A stretch of DNA of 64,000 bases from Moorella sp. E308F (GCF_006538365.1 NZ_BJKN01000002.1:1130411-1194410), one strand, 5' to 3'. Shown: positions 34,943 to 43,915, counted from the stretch's first letter. Translations and numbers: made by a program. The notes: generated from the letters alone by a model not told the origin.

Positions 34943-35674
34943 TTAAAAGGGCGGTACCAGGGGCAGCCGCCTTTTGTGGGCACTGCAGGCGGCCATGGCC
35001 TCTATTTTCTCTTTCGCCGCCGGCGGCGCTTCTCCCGTCAGGAGATAATGATCCAGGACGGCATAGCTGAGGCCCATCTCGCCCTCATCTGTCTGGCCGG
35101 CCCACAGGCCTGCTGAAGGGGCTTTGGCAATAATCCTTTCCGGCAGTCTTAAATGACGGGCCAGTTCCCGTACCTGGGTCTTCACCAGGTTGGCCAGGGG
35201 CAGCAAATCCACACCGCCGTCACCATACTTGGTAAAGTACCCCACTGCCAGCTCACTTCTATTACCCGTACCAATGACCAGGTAATTGCGCTCGTTGGCA
35301 TAGAAATAAAGGGTTAACATCCTGAGGCGCGGCTTTAAGTTAGCCAGGGCTAGGCTCCGCCGCTCAGCTGCGTAAGGTTTTCCCGTCAGCAGCAGTACCA
35401 GCTGGTCGTAGACGTCATCCAGCACCACCTCTACCACCGGTAGATCCAGGTGCCGGGCCACCAGCCGGGCGTCCTCTGCATCGCCCGGGTCGCTGTGGCA
35501 GGGCATGATCACACCCAGGCAATTATCCGGGAAGGCCTGTCGGCAGAGGGCCGCCACTACGGCGGAATCAATCCCGCCACTCAGGCCGACCACCGCACCC
35601 TGGGCTCCGGCCCTTTGCACCTCCTCCTGCAACCAGGCTACCAGATCGGCTGCCATTTTCGTTGTATCCACCAT
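34943..35674 (-). CDS. nadE: NAD(+) synthase
   Basis: A 243-aa ammonia-dependent NAD synthetase that amidates nicotinate adenine dinucleotide. The PP-loop reads VGLSGGIDSAVVAALC, and TGNRSELAVGYFTKYGDGGVDLLPLANLVKTQV (positions roughly 135-170 of the protein) is diagnostic. There is no glutaminase domain. The ATG at 35674 follows GGGGGG; the frame stays open 87 codons upstream, but that part has no similarity to any N-terminal domain and looks like a GC-rich leader. Confidence 0.93.
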   Translation of the reverse strand: MVDTTKMAADLVAWLQEEVQRAGAQGAVVGLSGGIDSAVVAALCRQAFPDNCLGVIMPCHSDPGDAEDARLVARHLDLPVVEVVLDDVYDQLVLLLTGKPYAAERRSLALANLKPRLRMLTLYFYANERNYLVIGTGNRSELAVGYFTKYGDGGVDLLPLANLVKTQVRELARHLRLPERIIAKAPSAGLWAGQTDEGEMGLSYAVLDHYLLTGEAPPAAKEKIEAMAACSAHKRRLPLVPPF

Positions 35675-35941
35675 TGTTACCCCCCGGGCCGCTAAACCGG
35701 CTCCAACCACAGGCCGGTAGCAGCAGATTTTAGCCGCCGGCTGAGGGCCTCTCCCCGCTGCTACGCACCTTTGCCGCTTATGGCAGCACCCCCCTGCACT
35801 GCCGGGAACACCGGGTGACCACACCGGGCGACCGGCTTGAGCAAAAAGCCCAAGCTTTTTATCACTATTTTCGACGTAAAGACGCCAATTCCTGCCGCCA
35901 GTTCCCGGGAACTGGCAATCGCTAAGGACCGGCATAAAGAT
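35675..35941. other. GC-rich stretch upstream of nadE
   Basis: About 270 bp with many self-complementary runs (for example GCAGCAG and CTGCTGC about 50 nt apart near 35720-35765, and several CCGG runs). It may be a structured nadE leader, but I could not match it to a known riboswitch. Confidence 0.3.
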
Positions 35942-35968
35942 AGCCTCCGAAGTTATTCCCCCGGAGGC
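35942..35968 (-). terminator. Probable terminator of the coat genes
   Basis: GCCTCCG / CGGAGGC arms with a 12-nt loop, followed by TATCTTT on the minus strand, 20 nt past the CotF-like stop. Confidence 0.55.
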
Positions 35969-35987
35969 ACTCTTACGGTTCAGTTAC

Positions 35988-36329
35988 CTACACCCGGTAC
36001 TGGGGTATTCCGCCACCTATCTGGGGCGCCATCCCCATCTGGGCACCCATCATACCACCCTGCTGGAGCTGCATTTGTTCCTGCTGCAGGCGCTGTTGCA
36101 GCTGGGTGATTTCCTGCTGGCTGGCCATGTTGAGCTGGTACCACCCTTTTGCGTGCATAACATCCCACACAGCCTTCAGGCAGTTCTGCTCATCCTGGTA
36201 AACGGCCATAAAATCCCGCCGCAGCTGATCGTTGGCGCACTCGGTAATCGCCATATTATAGGAGCTGGTTAAAAGCTTTTCGCTGGCCAAGCAATCGCTG
36301 AACATGGTCTTGTCGTCAAAAAGTTGCAT
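35988..36329 (-). CDS. CotF-like spore coat protein
   Basis: A 113-aa protein. Residues 1-65 form the ferritin-like helical CotF module (MFSDCLASEKLLTSSYN, ECANDQLRRDFMAVYQDEQ). The C-terminal half is Gln- and Met-rich (QQRLQQEQMQLQQGGMMGAQ), common in coat proteins that are cross-linked or packed. Expected in the outer layers of the spore. The neighbour upstream is a shorter protein of the same type, 17 nt away. Confidence 0.88.
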   Translation of the reverse strand: MQLFDDKTMFSDCLASEKLLTSSYNMAITECANDQLRRDFMAVYQDEQNCLKAVWDVMHAKGWYQLNMASQQEITQLQQRLQQEQMQLQQGGMMGAQMGMAPQIGGGIPQYRV

Positions 36330-36346
36330 GGGCTTGCCTTCCCCCT

Positions 36347-36547
36347 TTACATCATATGCTGCCCGCCCAGGTGGCGGATCAGGGTATTATAGTGGCGCTG
36401 GTGGGCCTGCTGCACAGAACTCAGGACCTGCTTCAACTGGGGATCGCTGCACTGGGCTGCATAAGCCCCGAATTTCCGGATCATCAACAATTCGTTACTT
36501 AAATTTTCCCGGAGCTGCATTAATTCGGCCTGGGTTAAACCAGCCAT
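36347..36547 (-). CDS. Small coat-associated protein, CotF-like partner
   Basis: A 66-aa helical protein (MAGLTQAELMQLRENLSNEL, then RHYNTLIRHLGG). It resembles the short companion found beside CotF-like genes in Clostridia, with the His-rich QAHQRHYNTLIRHL helix. The ATG at 36547 follows AAGGAGG by 8 nt; an in-frame ATG 14 codons earlier has no ribosome site. Co-transcribed with the CotF-like gene downstream and probably made in the mother cell during sporulation. Confidence 0.82.
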   Translation of the reverse strand: MAGLTQAELMQLRENLSNELLMIRKFGAYAAQCSDPQLKQVLSSVQQAHQRHYNTLIRHLGGQHMM

Positions 36548-36633
36548 CGTATGGCCTCCTTCCGTATATTTAATTTTACCAGGGATCATTTTTCCCTACC
36601 GTCTGGCGCCTATACATAAAAATGGCAACCAAT

Positions 36634-36662
36634 AAAAACCAGGCCGGGGTACTTACCCCGGC
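36634..36662 (-). terminator. Terminator of the glutaredoxin-like gene
   Basis: GCCGGGGTA / TACCCCGGC (36643-36651, 36654-36662), then CTGGTTTTT on the minus strand, abutting the stop codon. Confidence 0.88.
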
Positions 36663-36663
36663 G

Positions 36664-36900
36664 TTAATGAAATATTTTATTCAAGCGATTTTCATCAAAG
36701 CCGACAATTACCTGGCCGTCAACGATCAGGGTGGGCACGGCGGCCAGGCCGCCATTACGCCGGCATAATTCCTCCCTGGCCCGGCCATCAACGCTAATAT
36801 CCTTTTCTTCATAGTTAACGCCATGTTGGGAAAGATACTCTTTCACCGTCTTGCAGGTGGGTCAGGTCGGAGTAGTGTAGACGATTACATTATCTGGCAT
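36664..36900 (-). CDS. Glutaredoxin-like protein, probable selenoprotein (in-frame UGA)
   Basis: A 78-codon gene reading MPDNVIVYTTPT, then TGA at 36862-36864, then PTCKTVKEYLSQHG. In this thioredoxin-fold family the TGA falls on the first Cys of the CPTC redox motif, giving U-P-T-C. The rest is intact, with VPTLIVDGQVIVGF as the cis-Pro region. The ATG at 36900 has GGGAGG 8 nt upstream, and nothing else in the frame is damaged. A bacterial SECIS-like hairpin lies just after the UGA. Selenocysteine is therefore more likely than a nonsense mutation, although the Sec insertion genes are not in this window. Starting after the UGA (36846) would give an inactive fragment. Confidence 0.8.
36828..36847 (-). 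promoter_or_regulatory. SECIS-like hairpin downstream of the UGA
   Basis: GG, a bulged U, a 5-bp stem GAAAG/CUUUC, loop AGUAU and CC. The loop G lies 24 nt after the UGA. The GG-bulged U-stem-GU loop-CC pattern mirrors the upper part of the E. coli fdhF SECIS. Confidence 0.65.
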
Positions 36901-36974
36901 CAGGCTTACCTCCCGGAAGACTTTTTTCTTAGTCTGCCGGGAAGCCACCAGCTTTATGCCTTCTGAATAACCTT

Positions 36975-38375
36975 CTATTTGCGTTTCAACAGGGAACCCA
37001 GGACTGTTTTGGCGCTGCTTAAAGTTACACCGATAAAGCCATATCCGTGCAGGATAGTTTCCAGGGCCGCCAGCACCTGCTGAATCTCTTCTTCGGTGAC
37101 AATCAAAGGCGGTTCCAGGCGGATAACATTGGGGTTATTTAACGTATAGGCCGTAATCACCTGATGTTTATTCAACAGTTCCCCGGCCACCAGGGACCCG
37201 AAATATTCCCCGGCCAGCTCATTAACCTTGCCCCGGGTAAGCTTGTCGAGCCACCCGCCAACGGGTTGGTTAAACTCCAGGCCGATGAGAAGGCCCCGGC
37301 CGCGGACGTCTTTAATGAGGCTATATTTCTCTTTAAGCTGCCGCAGCCGTTCCAGGAAGAAGCGACCTCTGGCTGCCGCCTGACCCGCCAGGTCTTTATC
37401 CAGGATGCTCTGCAGGGCCGCCAGGCCGGCAGCCGCCGCCAGGCTATTACCGCCAAAGGTGGAAGTGTGGAGCAAAGCTTTATCCATACTACCGTAGGCT
37501 TTATCCCAGACATCCGGACGGGCAATGTAAGCGCCGATTGGTATGACGCCGCCGCCCAGGGATTTGGCCAGGCACATGATATCCGGTACCACACCCTCAT
37601 GCTCACAGGCAAAGAGATAGCCCGTCCGACCAAAGCCCGTCTGGATCTCATCGATGATTAACAGGCTCCCGTAGCGGTCGCAGAGGTCCCGCGCCCCCTT
37701 AAGATAGCCGTCGTGGGGGACGATCACACCCCCCTCACCCTGGATGGGTTCAACGATAAAGGCGGCCACATCACCACCGGCAAGTTTGGCCTCCAGGGCC
37801 TCCAGGTCATCATAGGGCACCGCCTCGCACCCAGGCAGTAAAGGAGCAAAGGGACGCTGGTATTTCTCCCGCCCGGTGACCGACAGGGAACCAAAGCTTT
37901 TACCGTGGAAGGAATTGCGGCAGTAGACGATCTTTTCCCGGCCGGTGGCGGCGCGGGCCAGCTTCAGGGCGCCCTCCACGGCCTCGGTACCGCTGTTGCA
38001 GAAAAAGACCCGCTCCAGGTCCCCGGGCGTCACCCGCGCCAGGTTGTGGGCCAGGGCCGCAGCCAGGGGATTTAAAGAGGCCTGGAGGATATTGGGCCGT
38101 CCCAGGACTCTTTTAACGGCGGCCAGCACCTCCGGCGGGTTGTGACCTAGATTGAGGGCGCCATAGCCACCCAGGAAGTCCAGGTAGCGCTTGCCCTCCC
38201 TGTCCCAGACGGCAACTCCTTGCGCCCGGACAAAGGACTTGTCAAAATCCAGCAGGGCCAGCATCCCCGCCAGGCCGGGATTGACATAGCGGCGATATAC
38301 TTCCCGCGTCTCCTGACGGGAAAATTCCATGGCCTCTTCCAGGCTGTATAACTTATCCTCAGCCAATCTCTTCAC
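36975..38375 (-). CDS. Class III PLP aminotransferase (putrescine/ornithine type)
   Basis: A 466-aa aminotransferase of subgroup III. Motifs: FLGGYGALNLGHNPP, NSGTEAVEGALKLAR (PLP phosphate), SFHGKSFGSLS, IIDEIQTGFGRTG, and the PLP lysine in MCLAKSLGGGVIP. Length and the N-terminal helical extension match putrescine or acetylornithine-like transaminases. The exact amino donor cannot be told from sequence. It stands alone between the selenoprotein-like gene and a radical SAM gene, separated from the latter by a terminator hairpin. Confidence 0.87.
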   Translation of the reverse strand: MKRLAEDKLYSLEEAMEFSRQETREVYRRYVNPGLAGMLALLDFDKSFVRAQGVAVWDREGKRYLDFLGGYGALNLGHNPPEVLAAVKRVLGRPNILQASLNPLAAALAHNLARVTPGDLERVFFCNSGTEAVEGALKLARAATGREKIVYCRNSFHGKSFGSLSVTGREKYQRPFAPLLPGCEAVPYDDLEALEAKLAGGDVAAFIVEPIQGEGGVIVPHDGYLKGARDLCDRYGSLLIIDEIQTGFGRTGYLFACEHEGVVPDIMCLAKSLGGGVIPIGAYIARPDVWDKAYGSMDKALLHTSTFGGNSLAAAAGLAALQSILDKDLAGQAAARGRFFLERLRQLKEKYSLIKDVRGRGLLIGLEFNQPVGGWLDKLTRGKVNELAGEYFGSLVAGELLNKHQVITAYTLNNPNVIRLEPPLIVTEEEIQQVLAALETILHGYGFIGVTLSSAKTVLGSLLKRK

Positions 38376-38387
38376 ATGCCTTTCAAT

Positions 38388-38422
38388 AAAATGACCTCAA
38401 GAGCCTCTCTCAAGGTCATTTT
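38388..38422 (-). terminator. Hairpin between radical SAM gene and aminotransferase
   Basis: AAAATGACCT / AGGTCATTTT arms (38388-38397, 38413-38422) 22 nt past the radical SAM stop, with a U-rich descending arm on either strand. Confidence 0.65.
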
Positions 38423-38444
38423 ACCATCTCTATCCGCTTTTTGT

Positions 38445-39833
38445 CTAATGTGTCCGGCAACAATTTTCCCCCTCCACTGTTACAGCTCCAGCTTTTCCTT
38501 CCTCTTCCCAGATGCGGTCGGCCACCTCTCCCCAGGCCCGGGCATAGGGGGCCAGTTTGGCGGCAAACTCCGCTGCCGTCTCGTCACTATGCAGCTGGGT
38601 CGAGCGGGCACCGGACTCGGCCACTATGTCCCGCAGCATTTCCGGGTTATCAATAAGGGGGCAGGGACGGCGCAGGTTCTGGTTAAAGGGCTGGCGCTTC
38701 TGGTAGGCGCGGAAAAGAGGGTTCTGCAGGGCTTCCACCAGGCTGACGTCCTTAATATTGCAAGTGCTGTAGTGGACAAAGGCACAGGGCTCCACTTCCC
38801 CGGCCGCGTTAATGTGGAAATAACGCCGCCCGCCGGCGATACAGCCGTTACTGGCCTCGCCGTCGTTCCAGAAGTCCACCAGGAAGATGGGTTTGGTCCG
38901 GCGGAAATACTGGATACGCTCAAACATCCAGGCCCGCTGGGACGGGGTGGCCATCATTTCCAGGTCCACGTCCTTGCCAATGGGGATATAGGTAAAATAC
39001 CAGCCAAAGGCAACCCCTTTGTCTACCAGCATATCAACAAAGGCGTCGCTACCCAGTTCCTCGGTATTATTGCGGCTGTAAGTTACTGAGACCCCATAGA
39101 CGGCCCCGGCGGCCCGCATGAGGTCCATGGCCTGCATTACCTTGGCGAAAACGCCTTTGCCGCGGCGGCTATCGGTTCTTTCCTCAAAACCTTCCAGGCT
39201 CAAGGCTACCGTGATATTACCCAGGCGGACCATATCGTCGACAAATTTTTGATCAATTAAAGTACCGTTAGTAAAGAGGTGGAAAACCTGGTCGGGGTGC
39301 TTCTCGGCCAGCCTGATAATATCGTCCCGTCGCAGCAGGGGTTCGCCGCCGGATAGAACGATAAAATTAATGCCCAGCTTCTCGCCTTCGGTAACTATGC
39401 GGTCCATGGTAGCAAAATCCAGTTCTTGCGCCCGCTGGTAGTCGCCGGCCCAGCAACCCAGACAATTTAAATTACACTTTTCCGTTGGGTCCATAAGGAT
39501 GGCCCACGGTACGGCGACACCGAGTTTCGCCGCCCATTCCTTCTGCCGCGGCACACCGATAAAAGTCGAATTAACAAAGAAGTCCATAGCCAGGCGCTGC
39601 CTGATATTAGGATGGGTCTGAGTCAGCAACCTCTGGGCGAACTGGTACCAGTTGCTATTTCTGTCCTCCAAGACCCTCTTAACATTGGCCACCATTTCCC
39701 GGTGATAGGGATCCCGGGCCAGCTTTTCCGCCACGGCAATCAGGCGGGGAATATTCTTTTCCGGGTTATTGAGAATTAATTTAACCCCCTGCTCAAGCAA
39801 CTTTTCCCCTACATAAGTTGCCGCCAGGTTCAC
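38445..39833 (-). CDS. Radical SAM protein with SPASM-like C-terminus
   Basis: A 462-aa protein. Residues 1-110 are an unassigned helical region. The radical SAM cluster motif is CNLNCLGCW near residue 150, followed by LSGGEPLLRRDD. The C-terminal part has GCIAGGRRYFHINAAGEVEPC and further cysteines (STC, RPC), consistent with an auxiliary Fe-S cluster. Widespread in anaerobic Firmicutes, with no proven role. The start is the GTG at 39833, with AAGGAGG 8 nt upstream. It has a strong promoter overlapped by a palindrome, so it is probably repressed by a specific factor. Confidence 0.85.
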   Translation of the reverse strand: MNLAATYVGEKLLEQGVKLILNNPEKNIPRLIAVAEKLARDPYHREMVANVKRVLEDRNSNWYQFAQRLLTQTHPNIRQRLAMDFFVNSTFIGVPRQKEWAAKLGVAVPWAILMDPTEKCNLNCLGCWAGDYQRAQELDFATMDRIVTEGEKLGINFIVLSGGEPLLRRDDIIRLAEKHPDQVFHLFTNGTLIDQKFVDDMVRLGNITVALSLEGFEERTDSRRGKGVFAKVMQAMDLMRAAGAVYGVSVTYSRNNTEELGSDAFVDMLVDKGVAFGWYFTYIPIGKDVDLEMMATPSQRAWMFERIQYFRRTKPIFLVDFWNDGEASNGCIAGGRRYFHINAAGEVEPCAFVHYSTCNIKDVSLVEALQNPLFRAYQKRQPFNQNLRRPCPLIDNPEMLRDIVAESGARSTQLHSDETAAEFAAKLAPYARAWGEVADRIWEEEGKAGAVTVEGENCCRTH

Positions 39834-39940
39834 GCACAAGACCTCCTTTCCAGCTTTATAAGCACAAAATGGTAGCCTTTACGTGCTGTCAACGCCGGCT
39901 ACCACCTCCCAAAACACCCAAAAGACCAATTTTTGTTTTT

Positions 39941-39969
39941 ATTATACGCTTATGACCATATCTGGTCAA
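39941..39969 (-). promoter_or_regulatory. Promoter with overlapping operator for the radical SAM gene
   Basis: -35 TTGACC (39964-39969) and -10 TATAAT (39941-39946) with 17-nt spacing. A perfect inverted repeat TGACCA-N4-TGGTCA (39953-39968) covers the -35 box and half the spacer, the place for a repressor. Confidence 0.75.
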
Positions 39970-40071
39970 GGGTTCCCTTCTGTGCAGAAACTACTTCTTA
40001 TATTATTCTCTTTAAGGATCCAAACTAGCAACTGGACAGGGACCAATACTGCAAAGGAGGGCTTTTAAAAA

Positions 40072-40302
40072 TTGACTGTTGGTACCAAAATGCACCAGAC
40101 CCTCACCAGCCTGGAAGGCGCCATTGCCGATCTGAAGACCTATGCCCTGGAAACCCAGGATAAAAACGCCAAGAAGCAGTTTACCGATTATGCCAACCAA
40201 ATCGAAAATATCGCCCAGGGCTTAAAGGGTCGAGTCAACTACCTGGAAACCCAGGAACCCCAGTACAAGGTTTTCCAGCAGGCGCAGGGCAAGATGCAGT
40301 AG
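40072..40302 (+). CDS. DUF1657 family protein
   Basis: A 76-aa helical protein (MTVGTKMHQTLTSLEGAIAD, then FTDYANQIENIAQGLKGRV) of the DUF1657 family, which is common in endospore formers and often near spoVA or coat genes. Its function is unknown. The TTG start follows AAAGGAGG by 11 nt. It is monocistronic on the plus strand with its own terminator. Confidence 0.87.
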   Translation: MTVGTKMHQTLTSLEGAIADLKTYALETQDKNAKKQFTDYANQIENIAQGLKGRVNYLETQEPQYKVFQQAQGKMQ

Positions 40303-40316
40303 CGTCCCTTTAGCAT

Positions 40317-40346
40317 AGCCCCCGTAAAAACGGGGGCTTATATTTA
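40317..40346 (+). terminator. Terminator of the DUF1657 gene
   Basis: AGCCCCCGT / ACGGGGGCT arms with an AAAA loop, followed by TATATTTATA. Confidence 0.8.
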
Positions 40347-40385
40347 TAGCATATGCCGAGATGGAAAAGAATACAACGCTATTTT

Positions 40386-41402
40386 TTACCCTATCAGTTC
40401 AAGCTGCCCCCTCTGGTAATGGTATTTCTGCGGAAGAAAACCAGGGCGTATCAAATCTTCGACAAGCTTTACGATGGCAGCTACGGAGCTGGCAAACATC
40501 TTTTTTTGTTCTTCTTCATTCAGGGTGATTTCGATAATCTTTTCTACCCCGTCTTTACCAAGGATAACCAGGACGCCGACATAATAGCCTTCAACGCCAT
40601 ATTCGCCCTGCAGGTAAGCACAAACCGGCAGGAGGCGTTTTTTCATCGCGGAGAACGCCTTCCATCATCTGGATGGTAGATGCTGCCGGGGAATAAAAGG
40701 CCGAACCTTTTTGCAGCAGGATTACAATTTCTGTACCGGTATTGCGGATGCGTTCAATGATACCGCCAATTATTTCCCTGGCCCTGGCGCTGCTGTCATA
40801 TTGAGAAGCTCCATTACCGGGATACCGTTAACGTTGGCATAACGGATGAGCGGTACCATTCTATCACCGTGGCCACCAAGAACAAGGGCATTGATGTCTT
40901 TATCAGAAACACCCAGTTCCCAGGTTAAGAAGGTAGCAAAGCGTGAGGAGTCAAGAACACCTGCCTGGCCATAGACCAGGTTCTTCGGAAAACCGGTTAC
41001 ATATTGCATAAGGGTAACCATGGCGTCCAGCGGGTTGGAGATAACAATGACATGGGAATCGGGAGCAAATTTTTTAATGTTTTCACCGACCGTCTTAATG
41101 ATGTTGGCATTGATGGTGAGCAGGTCGTCGCGGCTCATGCTGGGTTTGCGCGGGACACCTGCCGTCACGATGCACAGGTCCGCTCCTTCGATATCCTCAT
41201 AGGTATTCGTCCCGAAAAGCTTGATGTCAAACTGGTTAATGCGGGCAACCTCGGCTATGTCGAGGGCCTTGCCCTGGGGCATGTTTTCAACGATGTCGAT
41301 CATGACAACATCGCCGAGCTGACGAAAAGCGCACAGCTGTGCCAGAACGCCGCCGATCTGACCTCCGCCGATCAGGGCAATTTTTGGACGTTTAAAAGCC
41401 AC
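40386..41402 (-). pseudogene. mdh: Malate dehydrogenase broken by two frameshifts
   Basis: LDH/MDH-type NAD-dependent malate dehydrogenase. The first frame covers the Rossmann domain ([17 protein letters not shown]), the substrate loop and [10 protein letters not shown], then ends after MELLNM. One base appears lost near 40798-40804; the next frame continues [18 protein letters not shown] and GSAFYSPAAS. A second shift at a run of six A near 40640 restores [17 protein letters not shown] to the end. Every domain is otherwise well kept, so decay is recent or the lesions are sequencing errors. GTG at 41402 with AGGGGTG upstream is the natural start. Confidence 0.85.
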
Positions 41403-41520
41403 GGTGAACACCCCTGTTTAATTTTGTTTGTCACCCCTCTGCCGTATCCTGTTGCCAGGGTTCAGGAACGCACGAGGACGGTGCTTAGAAATTATAATGA
41501 ATACAGCCTTTAATATAATG

Positions 41521-41540
41521 TATACATCCATTCATGTATA
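41521..41540. promoter_or_regulatory. Palindrome upstream of mdh
   Basis: TATACAT-N6-ATGTATA, a perfect 7-bp inverted repeat about 120 nt before the mdh start, near a TATAAT box on the minus strand. A candidate operator. Confidence 0.4.
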
Positions 41541-41824
41541 AATTAGCTATTTTTTTGTTTCTCCTTCTTAAGATATGAAAAAGTTTTCCACAAAAATTTA
41601 AAACCGTGGGGGAGGCTCCCCTGAAACCGCTAGTTCATTCCGGGACATTAATCTGCAATTTCCCATCTGTTAGCGATGTTGCCGGGCGCCAGCTTGAGGA
41701 AATATATACCCCGGGAGGATATACCCGAAAACCGGTTTCATTTTTACTCAATAAACAAACCCTGCAGCAGCGAGCTACAGGGTTTCGCGAGTTGTGACTA
41801 CCAGTCACGACCTATGGTACGTGG
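41541..41824. other. Non-coding stretch before the IS66 element
   Basis: Nothing convincing is coded here. An ACCCTG...CAGGGT hairpin lies near 41758-41785 and a GTGACT-ACC-AGTCAC palindrome near 41794-41808. The last 8 bases are the left target duplication of the IS. Confidence 0.4.
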
Positions 41825-41876
41825 GTAAGCGTAAAATAACCCCCACCTTGCATCTAAGGCGGGGGCTAAAACAAGC

Positions 41877-43526
41877 TTAACTATTCATCCGGCAGACAGG
41901 AGGCAAAGTTTCCGACCACGGCAGGAGTTGATCCAGGGCATTTTTATCCTTGAGGTCCAAGTTGGGAAGTTTTTCAAAGAGGTAAATGAGATAGTGGAAG
42001 GGATTTAACCCGTTTTCTTTTGCCGTTTCTATGATACTGTAGGTAATGGCACTGGCTTTAGCACCCCGCGGGGTGTTGGCAAACAACCAGTTCTTGCGGC
42101 CAATGACGAAGGGCTTGATGGAGCGCTCGCTGCGGTTGTTGTCGAGTTCCAGACGCCCGTCTTGCAAGAAGGCTACGAGTTTATCCCACTGGCCCAGGCA
42201 ATAGTAAATCGCCTGCCCAAAAGTGCTTTTGGGCAGTACCCGGGATTTCTGGGTTTTTAGCCATGCCAAAAAGGCGTCCAGCACTGGTTTGCTGCGCACC
42301 TGGCGGATTTGATATCGTTCTTCCGGCGTTTTATCTTTCAACTCGCCCTCTATGGCAAAGAGCCGGTTGCAGTACTCCAGCCCCTCCCGGGCGGCTACCG
42401 CTGCATTGCGTTTATCTTCCGGCAGGGCCTTTAAGGCTTCGTCGAACTTGCGCCGGGCATGGGCCCAGCAGCCGACCAGGGTGACATCCGGCAGTTCGTT
42501 GTAGCCGGCGTAGCCGTCGACGTGTAGATAACCCTTAAAACCTGCCAGGAAGCGGCGGGGGTGTTTGCCGGCCCGGGTGGTCTGGTAGTCGTAAAGGATG
42601 ATGGGAGGACCGTCCCGCCCGGTACGATAAAGCCAGAGGAATGACTTGGTGGCAGCTTCCCTTCCAGGTTCCTGAAGCACCTGTAAGGTCGTCTCGTCGG
42701 CATGGAGGATATCTCTTTTAAGCAGGTATTCATGGAGGCGGTCGTAAATAAGGGCTAACCAGGTGTTGGCTCCATGGAGCACCCAGTTGGCCATTGTCTG
42801 CCGGGAAAGGTCTATCCCTAAACCTTTAAACTGCTGCTCCTGGCGGTAGAGGGGTAACCCCGCCCCGTATTTCTGGGTCATGATGTAGGCCAGGAGGGAA
42901 GGAGATACAGGGCTGCCGGGAAGTACGGGCGCCGGAATAGGTGCCGTGACAACGGGAGTGGTTATCTCTTCCCGCTCGCAGCGGCGGCAGGAATAGACGT
43001 AGCGCACATGTTTAACCACTTTCACCTGGGCCGGGATGACCTTAAGTTCCTGCCGCACCTCGGTGCTCATCTCATGCAGGGGACCGCCGCAGCACGGGCA
43101 GACCCGCTCTTCTTCCGGCAGGCGGTGCTCTACTACTTCTACCGGCAGTTCTTCCAGGTTCATCTCCCGGCGGCTGTGTTTTTTGCGGCGCTGGTAGGTG
43201 ATGGTTTCCAAATCGGGTTCAGGCGCCTCCGGCCGGGCTTCCGCTTCCGCCTCATTAAAAAGCAAAAGCTGCTCTTCTTCTAAAGGCCTGGTCCGTTCGC
43301 TGGAAACACCGAATTGCCGTTTCTTGCTTAAACGAAACTGCTCCATAAACCAATTCAGTTTAGCAGTCAGCTCGGCATTCTGTTGTTCCAGCCATCTACA
43401 CTGCTCTTCCAGCTGTAGACAGCGGCTTTGCAGCTCTTCTATATTCATGGCAGCGATAGATTGCGAAGTAGTGTTCATGAATAAAAGATTCGACGAAACC
43501 CGTCGAATCCCTCTAGAATCAACCAC
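41877..43526 (-). CDS. tnpC: IS66 transposase TnpC
   Basis: DDE transposase of about 549 aa. It has an N-terminal coiled-coil ([19 protein letters not shown]), a zinc-finger block (CPCCGGPL and CRRCER), the catalytic domain with [23 protein letters not shown], then [20 protein letters not shown], the IS66 signature. The GTG at 43526 begins before a hairpin; ATG at 43478 (MNTTSQ) or 43448 (MNIEELQ) may be the real start. Last gene of the IS. Confidence 0.94.
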   Translation of the reverse strand: MVDSRGIRRVSSNLLFMNTTSQSIAAMNIEELQSRCLQLEEQCRWLEQQNAELTAKLNWFMEQFRLSKKRQFGVSSERTRPLEEEQLLLFNEAEAEARPEAPEPDLETITYQRRKKHSRREMNLEELPVEVVEHRLPEEERVCPCCGGPLHEMSTEVRQELKVIPAQVKVVKHVRYVYSCRRCEREEITTPVVTAPIPAPVLPGSPVSPSLLAYIMTQKYGAGLPLYRQEQQFKGLGIDLSRQTMANWVLHGANTWLALIYDRLHEYLLKRDILHADETTLQVLQEPGREAATKSFLWLYRTGRDGPPIILYDYQTTRAGKHPRRFLAGFKGYLHVDGYAGYNELPDVTLVGCWAHARRKFDEALKALPEDKRNAAVAAREGLEYCNRLFAIEGELKDKTPEERYQIRQVRSKPVLDAFLAWLKTQKSRVLPKSTFGQAIYYCLGQWDKLVAFLQDGRLELDNNRSERSIKPFVIGRKNWLFANTPRGAKASAITYSIIETAKENGLNPFHYLIYLFEKLPNLDLKDKNALDQLLPWSETLPPVCRMNS

Positions 43527-43558
43527 AAAGTGAAAATATTTCTTTCTGGTGTTTTATA

Positions 43559-43915
43559 TTACACGATGGTGCGCGCTTTTACCTCGGGATGGGCCTGAGG
43601 TTGTTTTAAGGGGAGGCCGTCGAGTAGCCAGCGCAGCTCCCGGCGGCTTATGGTGATGGTTGCCGAAGTGGTTTCTTTAGGCCATACGAATTTGCCCTTC
43701 TCCAGCCGGCGGTAATAAAGCCAGAAACCGTTGTGCTCCCAGTGGAGGATCTTTAGTTTATCGTGCTTGCGGTTACAGAAAACGAAAAGGCAAGAAGAGA
43801 AGGGGTCTAATTCAAACCCTTCCTTGACCAGCACCGCCAGGCCGTCAATGGACTTGCGTAAGTCAGTGGCACCGCAGGCGAGATAAACCCGGTCGATACC
43901 TAATTCGTTTAGCAT
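43559..43915 (-). CDS. tnpB: IS66 accessory protein TnpB
   Basis: A 118-aa IS66 Orf2 protein with the signature VYLACGATDLRKSIDGL, then CLFVFCNRKHDKLKIL and YYRRLEKGKFVWP. Required with TnpA and TnpC for transposition of this family. Its start overlaps the tnpA stop by 7 nt, as usual. Confidence 0.94.
   Translation of the reverse strand: MLNELGIDRVYLACGATDLRKSIDGLAVLVKEGFELDPFSSCLFVFCNRKHDKLKILHWEHNGFWLYYRRLEKGKFVWPKETTSATITISRRELRWLLDGLPLKQPQAHPEVKARTIV

Noticed and set aside
35675-35935. N-terminal extension of nadE
   Set aside because: Cys/Gly/Arg-rich and unlike any glutaminase or NadE N-terminus; the ATG at 35674 has a ribosome site.
41606-41797. 63-codon plus-strand frame before the IS66
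   Set aside because: No clear family, and its end runs through a terminator-like hairpin; left as non-coding.
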